Shown: positions 23,144-33,400 of the stretch, in pieces
Layout of the letters: each line of letters begins with the position of its first letter
How positions within the stretch are numbered: the stretch's first letter is position 1
Assembly (NCBI GenBank): GCA_014706385.1
Contig: JACGZH010000006.1
Coordinates: 310,001-374,000, forward strand
Length of the DNA stretch: 64,000 bases
Origin: Phaffia rhodozyma
Taxonomy: Eukaryota; Basidiomycota; Tremellomycetes; Cystofilobasidiales; Mrakiaceae
Direction: 5' to 3'
Translations under genes and position numbers: made by a program
The notes under the pieces: generated by a model
Databases searched by the model: none
Seen by the model: only the letters and a program-made list of their open reading frames with translations
Told to the model about the DNA's origin: nothing

Positions 23144-24396
23144 TTAAATGATGTTCTTGATCTTCTCCATCAAGGCTGTGGGTCAAAAGAGAACTGATGT
23201 TTAGTACGCAGATTGAAGTGTTCTTGGAACGAGTCTTGGTTTCACGTACTGGGCTTGTGGTCAGTGGTGTCGGTCGCTGAAGTCTTGTGAAGTCCACCGG
23301 CCTCTCCATGGTGAGCACCAGCGACGGCTCCGGTTGTACCAGTCGCTCCGGTAGGTCCGGCGCTGGAGGTCCCAGATCCGGTCACATTGTCATGAGTGTT
23401 CATAGAAGGAACACTCTTGGTCTTGCTGTCGATCAAGTCGTTCGTGTTCTGGGTTCGCCTGTCGATCGAGTTGTCGTCGTGGATGGCGTCGTTCACCCGG
23501 TGGCCGTAGCCCGCGCCGGCTGAGTAGGTGAAGAAAGATGAACAAATGAGCTACGTTCCCGATACAACACTGCACGCGTCTCTAAACAACGCTTACTGTT
23601 GTCCTTTCCGGCTCCACTCTCGGCCAGGGGCAATCCAGATCCTCGCCCATAGGCGGTTCTCTCGGGCGCCTCGGAGCCAGTCTAAAAAGCAATGACAAAA
23701 GGAAACCATTTAAGCTAAGCTATCTGAGAGCTTGTTGCAAAGCTGGCCGTTGAACGTACGTGAGCATGTCCAGCCGTGATCTCTGGACCGGTAGCTTGGC
23801 CAGAAGCATACTGGGCTCCCTCAGTGCCGTGTCCGGTAGCGTTTTGGTAGGGAACATGCTTCTGTTCACTTCGGTAAGTGTCAGACCCAACGCCACTACC
23901 AAGGGATCCCGCGGCGGCACCAGCTCCCAGACCGGTACCAGCAGATCCAGCGTGGTAGTGGTGAGTGTGCTGGTCAGAGACGCCGCCAGTCAAAGAGGTG
24001 TTAGCCTCACGAGGAACGCCAGTTGCGTGGTGTTCGTGGGTGTGGTGGCCAGTCGTAGATCCGACGGTGGATCCGGTAGAGTATCCGGTAGTGGAACCAG
24101 TAGAGTAGCCGGCAGTAGATCCGGTGGAGTACCCAGCACCCTGGCCAAGTCCAGAGTTGTGAGGCTGATGTTGGATACCTTGACCGGCAGATCCATAGAC
24201 GTTTCGATCACCGTAGTTAGTCTCCCCTCCGGACGACGTCTTAGTAGAGTCCGAGGTTTCAATAGGTCTGTCGGGCCCGGGAGTAGTGGTGCTATGTGGT
24301 TGTGAGATGGCAAGTAGAAAGGAGTGTCAGTCATAGCTTTCAGATGAGCGAGGACTAGAAGAACACAAATGTAACAAACTAGTTGGTAGAGGACAT
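23144..24396 (-). CDS. Gly/Thr/Ser/His-rich hydrophilin-like protein with GYSTGST repeats
   Basis: Five exons (24396-24380, 24291-23760, 23681-23597, 23519-23250, 23175-23144) splice cleanly to 311 residues. The 17-nt first exon encodes MSSTN plus two bases of a Tyr codon; the join gives MSSTNYTTTPGPDRP. The protein is hydrophilic with no membrane segment or Cys-rich domain. Residues 59-82 are three eight-residue units GYSTGST(A/T/V); His-rich patches follow (GHHTHEHHATG, DQHTHHYHAG); the end is PTLMEKIKNII. This composition resembles stress-induced hydrophilins or conidiation-associated fungal proteins, a similarity of composition and not proven homology. Function unknown; desiccation or stress protection is a guess. 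The divergent promoter has paired TGATGTCA sites. Confidence 0.8.
24063..24134 (-). repeat. Coding minisatellite, three 24-nt units
   Basis: Three tandem 24-nt units encode GYSTGSTA, GYSTGSTT and GYSTGSTV in the hydrophilin-like protein. Units differ mainly at third codon positions, so the repeat is kept at the protein level. Confidence 0.85.
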
Positions 24397-25225
24397 GGTT
24401 CAAACAAAAAACGATAGGTTGGAGGTATGGATATGGAATATGTGATGAGCTGCTTTGTGGATACAAGAGTGTGCAGAGAAGGTGGGGGAAAGAAAGCAAG
24501 AGCGAGATGGCAAACGAGATGGAGGCTTGGTTTAAGTATCTTTTTTTTTCCTTCCAGACGAGAATAGACTGGTGTAGTTTAGAATCCGACCAGGCGATTG
24601 CATCACACGCACAGGCCTCCCGGTGTCGACGGCTGCCGGATCGCATGACATCTTTTTCTGTTCCTGATGATCTCACCGCTCTCGGTGCCTGTTTCTGGGC
24701 GCCCTGGCTGTGCTCGTGCCTCTGACTATGCCTGCTTTCGTGCCTGCGCTGCCTGGATCTCTCCCGCACCCATCTCGTCCCATCGGTCCCTCCTGTGGGT
24801 CCGCAGGCTGGACGCGCCATCCGTCGACGCTTCCCTTTGTGTAGGCTCTGGCCAAATGATGTCATCCGAATCGTCCATCGATAGAGTTCGATGAGCTGAC
24901 GAATGATTTGTTCGATGCCAATCTAATCTAATCTCAGAGGTTCTGACATCATCAACCACAAGCCTTGGGCCTCGTTTGGACTGCTTTTGGGGTGTCGGCC
25001 AGATCATGGTTACGTGTCAAACGCAACAACACACGTGACCTCGCCACGCACGAGCCTTCCTCGCTTACCCGCTCCCGGCCGATTCCGTCTAATCGAAATC
25101 CTTCGCTCATTTTCATCGTCTTTGCCGCACTGTCGACTCTATCTTGTCTATACTCAACGTTCTTCTTTCTCTTCCTTCCTCTCTCTCTTCTTGTCCCATC
25201 CCCTTCCTCCCACTCCTTCCGCTAG
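24397..25225. promoter_or_regulatory. Divergent promoter region, hydrophilin-like gene/mitochondrial carrier
   Basis: This 829-base gap separates divergent starts. It contains CRE-like octamers in opposite orientation (24857-24864 and 24944-24951), a CACGTG core near 25033, and a pyrimidine-rich leader just before the carrier start. Short open frames here (for example 24673-24855) look like chance frames. Confidence 0.45.
24857..24951. promoter_or_regulatory. Pair of inverted CRE-like sites TGATGTCA/TGACATCA
   Basis: TGATGTCA at 24857-24864 and its exact reverse complement TGACATCA at 24944-24951 lie between the stress-type hydrophilin gene and the mitochondrial carrier. The octamer is close to bZIP (ATF/CREB-type) sites; use is inference. 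Confidence 0.4.
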
Positions 25226-27117
25226 ATGAGCCCTCCGGTTGGAATTCCAGACGAAGTATCCCTCACTTGGCTACAACGATCCCATTCACGCGCAAAAGCA
25301 GATAAAAACAGCTGGGATTTTGGTGGGTTCATCCTATCTGTGCTCATTCGCTCAGTATTCCTCCTCGCCTCTTCTTTCTACCAAATCAGTTGTTTTGAAC
25401 GAACTATTTGACTTTCTCTCCAACTCTTTATAACCTCAGCCGTTAGAAGCGGAATTGCTGGTGGAATTGCAGGATGTGTAGTGAGTGTGTCTCCTTTGGT
25501 ATTTGCACCACCGTTCGAGTATACAGCCTCGCAAAGGTCCATTCCACCATCTTTCGCTTCATACGCTCATTGATCAACCTTTTGATCTGCTTCTTCTGAC
25601 GTACAGGCTAAAACCGCCATTGCTCCTCTTGATCGGGTGAAGATTCTCTTTCAAACGTCAAACCAGGATTTCGAGAAATATAAGGGTACTTATCACTTGC
25701 TCAGATGTCTCTGTCTCTTTTCGCGCCTAGTCAATTACTCACCTATCCAACTTTCTTGGCGGACATAGGCTCTTTCAGAGGGCTCGGTCTTTCAATACAA
25801 GATATCTATCGAGGGCACGGAGTCAGGGGTCTTCTTCAGGGTCACCTTGCCACATTACTCAGAGTTTTTCCTTATGCAGGCGTCAAGTTTATGTTGTATG
25901 ACCGGGTTCATCATGTCAGTTTACACGTTCGCTTAACGCATCCGTGAAAGACGCCTAACAGGCTAACCGACCTCGTTTTTTCCTCTTCTCGATCCTCTCT
26001 CATCACTAATAGTTTCTCATGCCCACAAAAGCGCAAGAAACGAGCGCACTTTTATTCGCAGCAGGCGCCACTTCTGGTTTGTTGCTCATTCATCGTGTTC
26101 AATCGTCTTAGTTTTTCTTCTCTCTCCTAAAAATGTTTTATTCTTCGATATGATATCAAACCCTTCCACAGGTGTAGCAGCCGTGTTTTGTACATACCCT
26201 CTAGAACTCATCCGTGTTCGAATGGCTTACCAGACGCGATCACTAGAGCCGAGTTCATTAACAAAAGTCATCCGAACGATATATAACGAACATCCCACTC
26301 CCAATTCGAATCCATACCCCAAATCGACACTTACAGCCGGGAGCCTTTCATCATCCGCCAACCCTAGTGCATCAGTCGGCCATCGATTTTCAGCCGGCAT
26401 GAATAAACTATTCGTCTACCACCCGCTCGCTCCGTTCTATAGAGGATTCACCATCACCGTCCTCGGCATGGTACCCTATGCTGGGATCTCCTTTCTCACC
26501 TATGGTCGTCTAAAGTCTGCTGTACCTACTTGGCTCCGCGAATCGTACCGGACATCAGTCGACCTGACGTGCGGAGCAGTAGCAGGTCTCGCCAGTCAAA
26601 CGGCTAGTTATCCGTTCGAAGTCGTCAGAAGACGGATGCAGGTCGGTGGAGTCTCGAGACCTGGCGGACTCTTTGGCTGGAAAGAGACTGTCAGAATGGT
26701 GTGGCGGGAAGGTGGCTGGAAGGGGTTCTATGTTGGGCTTGGTATTGGCTGGTTGAAGGTTGTACCAATGACGAGGTCAGTGCCTCTACTCTATCTCTTC
26801 TTTATGTCGTCTCTTCCTTGCTTTGTCCGGTTTAGATTCGGAAAAGGCTCACTGTGGTATACTTATCCATTCTTCTTTTTACCACCTTTTTATTCCTTTT
26901 CTTCCTTTTTCTTTCTTTTCTTTTTTCCTGGGGGGGTGAAACAGTATATCATTTACTACCTGGCAACTTATGAAGAGAGGTTCGCTCTTCTTCTACTCGT
27001 TGGCTTTCTCTTGCTCGTTATCGATCTTCATCCTCGTCTCGCTTTTTAGCTAATCGCGATTTGTCTCTCTCCTTTTGTGCAATCCTAAACTACTCAATCT
27101 TAGCACTCGATATCTAG
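25226..27117 (+). CDS. Mitochondrial carrier, Leu5/SLC25A42 type (CoA or adenosine 3',5'-diphosphate transport)
   Basis: Three mitochondrial-carrier repeats are visible: [60 protein letters not shown]; and [29 protein letters not shown]. Each has its Px(D/E)xx(K/R) signature (PLDRVK, PLELIR, PFEVVR). The second half of repeat 1 has [20 protein letters not shown], repeat 2 has [20 protein letters not shown], and repeat 3 has [13 protein letters not shown]. These fit the Leu5/SLC25A42 group, inner-membrane carriers needed for mitochondrial CoA. The last introns place [12 protein letters not shown] and then a tiny terminal exon (27104-27117) giving MKRALDI-stop; a nearby acceptor could instead add about 45 residues, but the short end matches carriers better. 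About 390 residues, with a repeat 2 loop insertion. Confidence 0.9.
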
Positions 27118-27594
27118 AAGACTCATGTAATCCCATCAGGAAAACTATTCGACTCCCGCAGTCGAATATGGTGGAGATGGATGGACGATCAAAGGTGGAG
27201 GACTGGAAGGACCACTTGTATTCTATTGTATTCTCCTCAAAAACTACCAGAATCATGGTGAAAGCATGATCACCAGATCACATGTCGTCTACTTTGTCAA
27301 GGAAAAACGAGAAAAAAAAATTAAGACCATCGAATGAGAAGGAGGGCATTCATGAGAATCTCTTTACTAAACACTAGATCATCGTAGGGAGAACAGCAGT
27401 CGATGTTAGGGTTAACGCGAACGCGTCGACGCGTGGTTTAATGAATGACGCGTCTGTCATTAAATCACTACACGTACATACACCGAAAACTATTTTCCCT
27501 CTGTCACCTCCTTCTCTCTTCTCATAGTTTCTTACATTCTTTTTTCTTTTTTTTCTCTTTTCTACTTGTTCTTTAAGCAGCTCGGAGTGAAGAT
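27118..27594 (+). promoter_or_regulatory. CHK1 promoter region
   Basis: This 477-base gap follows the carrier stop and precedes the CHK1 start on the same strand. It contains three MluI boxes and a pyrimidine-rich leader (about 27490-27580) directly before the start codon. Confidence 0.55.
27421..27453. promoter_or_regulatory. Cluster of three ACGCGT (MluI cell-cycle box) sites
   Basis: ACGCGT occurs at 27421-27426, 27429-27434 and 27448-27453, within 33 bp and 142-174 bp upstream of the CHK1 start codon. ACGCGT is the binding site of the fungal G1/S factor MBF (Mbp1/Swi6). Confidence 0.7.
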
Positions 27595-30229
27595 ATGTCT
27601 AGCCACTCATCCCAAGCGTATTCGCTCAAGTTCAAGGATGTCAGAGGGTTCCAAATCCGTCAGGTCATCGGTGGAGGTGGATTTTCAAAGTATGTCCAGC
27701 CCATCTTTCTGTAGATGAAGTGTCATGTTTCCTCAGGGCTGAATTGTCGATTGTTGGACCGCTGACGACAAACAGAGTATACCTAGCTATCAACCCAAAG
27801 ACAGAAACTTCTGCTGCCTGCAAAGTCATAAACATCTTTGCTTCTGGATCTTCTGGAGATTTCCCCGGTCAACCAAGACCGTCGAGGAAGGAACTCGAGA
27901 AGGAGGTCAAAGTTCATCGGATGATGAAACATGAGAATATCCTGGAGTTCATGGATGCAGTGCTAGTAGAGCAAAACGACAGATATATCCCGGGATTATT
28001 CGTCTTGCTCGAGCTGGCAGCTGGAGGAGATCTATTCGATAAAATTGGTTAGTTTTAATGAGCCCAGGTAGAGAGACTTGTTCGCGATACATACGTGATC
28101 TCTAACGGAACATAAGTTGACATTATTGAAAAGCACCAAACTATGGAGTGGAAGACAATCTTGCACATTTCTTCTTTTATCAAGTTCTTCAAGGGCTTGT
28201 ACGCATCAAATAATTCTCCTTGTGTTGCCAGCTTCCATTAATTGACCAAATCTCACAACCTGATCCTTCTTTCAATATCGTCGTGCGTTTCTTTCATCTA
28301 TCTAGAACTTTATCCATTCGAAAGGAGTCGCACACCGAGATCTCAAACCAGAGAATATCCTTCTGGATAGTTTCGGTACGTCCGTTCACTCTTTGGTTTC
28401 CTCGTCAACAGTTTAACTATGTATCTTACTAACTTGCGAGACTATGACATTTTGTCATATACTCTTTGGATTTTGATCAAGGAAACGTCAAGATATCTGA
28501 TTTTGGACTATGTTCAGTCTTTCGCCTGAACGGACAAGAACGAACGCTCTCAGGAAGATGCGGCAGTCTGCCCTACATTGCTCCCGAGGTATGTCCATCA
28601 AAAAACTTTTCTTGTTTGGTATGATACTGGGAAGACACTTGCCGTTTCGGTACTGACCTGAGTGGTTGATACAATCGGACAGCTTAACGAACCGGGAAAC
28701 TACCGAGCAGAGCCTGTTGATATATGGGGAGCAGGCGTTGTTCTCTTCACTCTTCTATGCGGAAGTACGGGGCCGTTCACTTAATCATCTTTCTGTCGGC
28801 TTTGTCAATTTGAGTCTCGCCCTGATCGACTTTATCCGTTGTTCTCTGTTTGATGTAAAAGACACTCCATGGGATGAACCGACTCGTCATTCTCCAGAGT
28901 ACAGCGCTTATCTTACCGGAGAGCTCTGGAGGGTCGAGCCGTGGAATACCCTACATGGAGACGCGAAAGGTTGATCTTCTACGACTTCTTCTCTTTCTCT
29001 TGACACGTGGGTTGACCGTGAGTTTTATCCGAAATGCCCTACAGATTTGATCTCTAGGCTTCTCGCTGTGGATCCCAAGAGACGGATCACCATGCAAGAA
29101 CTTTGGGTTCATCCGTGGTGCCAACAACGGTCGGTGGTTCTTCCTCAGCTTCTATCTACATGAATCGCTCTTCTAACAGATGGTTCTTGTGTTTTTGGGC
29201 CTTGACTTTCGTCATGTCGTTCGGCTAATGTAGACCGAGTCAGATGATGGGTCGCGCAGAGCTCGCTCAGAGACTTCTCAAGGGTCTAACTGACGCAGGC
29301 GAGATGGAGATCACAGAGCCTGCTGTTCCTGTTGGGTAAGCCTTCTTGCTCTCTCATTCTTCGCTCTTTCTGATTGTCTTGCAAACATCCTGTTCTCTAT
29401 CAGGCAACGATAAAGAAAACAAAAGAATACTAATTGGTTTACGCTATTCTGTGACACACGATACATTCACTAGTGTGGCACTATCTCAACAAAGCGGTCC
29501 TAGTCGACCAGTCCCTTCCTCTCAAAACGCCGACGTCCGAATGGACGACGACGAAGAAGACTCTGACGGTAGTCCAGCCATTCGAATGCCCGCTACGATG
29601 CCAGCCGGGCAGTTCACCCAAACAATAGGGATGATCTCTCAATGGGCGCCTAATGGTCAAAAGATTCTTGTGCCAGAGTTGACAAGATGTTATTCAACGT
29701 ATCCACCTTCTAATATCCTTCCGATCTTACTCGAAATCATTCGGTCAATTCCAGATTCAAACCCTACTGTCCAGTACTTGAACCCTCCTCCATCATCTTC
29801 TTCCGGCTCTCTTGAAACAACGCAGGATCCGGCAATCGTTCATCTCCAACCAACACAAACATATGTTAATTCACCGATGAACGGAGGAGAGACATCAGAA
29901 GAAGGCGGCAGGATCAAGTTTCTATTGAGGGACTCTAGAAAACAGTTGTTAGATGGAGCGTTAGTGATCACTGCTTTGAAAGACCAGACGTCGGGCGCGG
30001 TTGGATCGTCGATCATCATGAAACGAGCTCGAGTAAGTCGTTATCAAGGAGTTTTTCTATCTCTACAAGTTGCGAGAAGTGAGAGCTGACTAGAGTCTCG
30101 ATTGTTGCATTCCAATAGGGTGACCCGTTAGAATGGAGAAAACTTTGGTACAAAGTGAGAGATCATCCTACGATGAGTCCAAAAGTTTACAGGCCAAGAC
30201 AAGATCGGTCCGACTCGACTTTCTTTTAG
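27595..30229 (+). CDS. CHK1: Checkpoint Ser/Thr protein kinase CHK1
   Basis: The Met at 27595 begins MSSHSSQAYSLKFKDVRGF; the kinase domain starts almost at once, as in Chk1. Motifs: P-loop IRQVIGGGGFSKVYLA, lysine in SAACKVINI, catalytic loop VAHRDLKPENILLD, DFG in KISDFGLCSVF, activation segment RTLSGRCGSLPYIAPELN, then PVDIWGAGVVLFTLLCGN, TPWDEPTRHSPEYSAY and LLAVDPKRRITMQELWVHPW. The C-terminal regulatory part has PSQMMGRAELAQRLLKGLTD, a region with SQ/TQ dipeptides, and a KA1-like end (KFLLRDSRKQLLDGALVITA, GDPLEWRKLWYKV). CGSLPYIAPE and the C-terminal region favour Chk1 over other CAMK kinases. Substrates in other fungi are Cdc25/Wee1 or securin, downstream of ATR. About nine introns. 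Confidence 0.92.
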
Positions 30230-30480
30230 ATAGTCCAAAGAGCTCTTTCTTATCAGAATGTTAGGTCTAGAAAGTTCATAGATTTATGTTCTTCCAAACG
30301 AGTGGTAAACATTTAGCTTTTCAAGAGTTGTAACAATATTTGTACATATCCGTCTAAAACACAAACAATTCCGATAACCCAAAAGATTGCAACACCTTTT
30401 CTTGACTCTTCAAGCAACGATTCAGGCCATCATCCTCTTTCCTCCATTTCCTATCTTCTTTTCGATCTGAGAGAGATCCT

Positions 30481-33400
30481 TTAGACTTGAGCAGGCGCGG
30501 CCTCAGAGTGGGGTCGTCCTCTTCCACCCCTTCCGCCCCTTCCGCCACCTCGGCCCCTGTTCCCTTGTTGCCCGGATGGCCTTGTCGAGACCGAGGGAGG
30601 GGGTACATGCGAGTATGATGATGCCACAGGTGGTCGGGAGACGTTGTCCTGTTGGCCCTGATGAGACTGATTGACATGAGGTGAAGGTCGACCCCGACCA
30701 CCTCTTGAAGCTCCTGAGAAAGAGTTCAAGGTAGCTTGCATGTTCCTGAATGATACGAGACAGATGAAAGCAGAAGAAAAGATGGAAAATTAGTATGCAA
30801 GTCATCTGAAGGAACGAAAATGAAAGGACGAACTGTTTGTGCGACATGGGGGTCTCAGGCACCTGAGATGGTCTTAGCCCTTGAGCGACGTTGGTGTAGG
30901 GCACATCAGGGGCTACACGAGCTGCCTCCTTGTTTGGTCGACCGAGAATTGTCACAGGAGCCTTTGCGCTTCGAGGAGGAGCCGGCTTGAAGAAGCTGTT
31001 GGGCCTTGCCATGTGATGAGGAACTGCAAATGGGACTTGAGGGGCGACAGCTGGCTTAGGATTCTTGGACACGACGAACTGGGGAGTCGTCAAGTTGAGG
31101 CAGGCATAGAAGGGTATGTTGGATCCTTTGAACTCGGAGCATCTGTGGCCCAAATTGGATCCACCCAGGAAACCGGAATCCCAGACAACGTCAACCGTAG
31201 CCGTATTCACACTGACAATGATTCCTTTCAATCCTAACGGCACTCCACCCGTTCCAGCGACGTCAACCATCACAACTCGATCTCCAAGAGCGAACTTCTG
31301 TTCCTGTAGTCTGAACCTAGAGTGATCAGGTTTAAGAATTGACTGTCTCGGAAGACCCTGAAGAATAGCGGGCTTGATGGGCTCGTTCACTCGCTTCTTG
31401 TTTAGCTCGTCGGCCAAATTCTCGACAACTTTGATAGTTTCCTTTAGGAAAAAGAATAATTGACATTGTTGTCAATCATATGTAGTGACGGACGGAAAAG
31501 AGAAGCAGAAAATCTAACATACCGACTCCATTTGTTCAGCCAACAATGAGACTGGCTCCAAGTTATTTATCTTCTTGGTTGCAAACCACTTCTTGATGTC
31601 AGCCACAAGCTGATCGGGTTCTCTCTCTCGAGGGAAAAATTGCGATGCGGTCGGGAATCCTATAACAGAAAATACAAATGATTAGAAGAAGGTTATTGAA
31701 AAGAATTAGGCGAACGCAAGAGCATATATGTAACCTCATGAACGTACCACCATCATGCCTAGTTTCCAAGTTGGCAAAAACTTGGGGGAAAGCCTCCTAT
31801 GAAATCACGTTTTGGATAGTCGAGCAGTGGTTAGCATCGAACACCTGATACTTCACAACCGACACGATAAGCGTCCAGTAAAACATACGAACCATGTACT
31901 CTTGAATCAACTTAATGGCTTGATCACTATATTCCCATCCGTTGGCACTCTTCCTAGAGTAGCCAAGAACCTTCATTGATTTACCCTCAAACTTGAGATT
32001 TAATCCCAAGTTGGCCTTGTTACCCTGCGAATTTACAACAAATAAGCTGGAAGTGATTCTGGACAGGGCAAGTCCGCTGATACGAAGCTGTCGAGATACG
32101 TGATGACTCGGGTAATAGTTCCCACTGTGACGACGAGCGACAGCATCCCGGAACAATGCCACATCACGGGTCTCGGAGGGGAAGTAGGCTAGCTTCAGAG
32201 AAACGGTCGTGTCTGTGGTCTGGCTGACTTGAGCCGGGGATCCGTAGAAGTGCTCGCCCAAGAAAAATACTCGTTCTCCAAGAGGGAATTCATCCTGAAT
32301 TCTTACGGGTGGTTTTTCCTAAAAGAAACGACAGAGACGAGAAGAGGAAAGCGGTATGAGTCAGGCGTATGATACCAAAAAACTCAACTTATACAATTGT
32401 ACGCACGGTGTATCGCTCATCTTCACACTCAACCTCAGGAACAGAAAGTTGAAGGGCCGTCTCAATCTCGTTGTCTTGATACTCTTTGACAAAAGCGCCG
32501 TCTTCCGTCCGCTTGAGACCTATTTACATCATCCAGGTGTTAGAAGTGATTACGTCAACACGAAAGAGAATGCGGAATGATGGACGCAAACCACGCACCT
32601 TTTAGGGGCCTGACATGCAATAATACGTCGATATCTCCTGTCAAAATTCCGAATCGTTTTGAATACCGGTGCTCAATACCATCCGCCTTCCTCTTCCACG
32701 ACATTCTTGCTGCGCCATCTTGCGGGGATGAAACCACTTTCTTCTTTCCTCCAACCGAGGCTAAAGTGTACCTGAATAACTCGTCAGATACCGCTACAAC
32801 CAGCCCCTCCCTAAGGAACGGCCAACCGGTGAATGTCCGTTTGCCGATCATCTTTCTGGCGACGTCTTCAATCTTCTGTCCTTCCCAGACATTCTCGATC
32901 GAGATCACCATTGACTGGTTCTTACTATCCGAATTGTGAACGTTGACACCATGGAACCCAAGTTGGGCATGCTGAGGAAGGGTGTTGACGGAAGGAAAGC
33001 CAGCCAATGCGGAAGCTCCGAGCTGGACTCCTTTCAAAAGTCCTTCGATGAGCTCCAGTCCGTCTAGGCTAGGCATGGTGAATGTCTCTGTGCGAGATCG
33101 TGCTCGGGCGATGATTGGGAAGAAGCCGGAGAGGGAGGAAGGGTAGGGAGCATCGATTGAGTCGTCATGGATGAACCTGAAGCTTGATCCATGAGTGTTT
33201 CTAGCCGCCTCATCTGGGGTAAGCCGGTGCTCGCGGGCTGATGAAACAACGAAACCAAGCAATCAAGTCATTAATGTCGATATCTTAGAGTTAGGTTGCA
33301 GCGAAGCAGACGCAAAGCCAATCAACAAACTCACAGGCCATGGCCTTCAGCAACCTCGTCTCATCGATGAAAGGGATTTTGACGACAGCCTCCCACTCTT

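Noticed and set aside
24667..24894. Overlapping 60-90-codon frames in the hydrophilin/carrier promoter
   Set aside because: Frames occur on both strands with no domain or codon bias, typical of chance frames in a GC-richer patch.
27104..27269. Longer alternative C-terminus of the mitochondrial carrier (about 45 extra residues)
   Set aside because: The acceptor at 27101-27103 gives MKRALDI-stop, the short end typical of carriers; the longer tail has no counterpart in the family.
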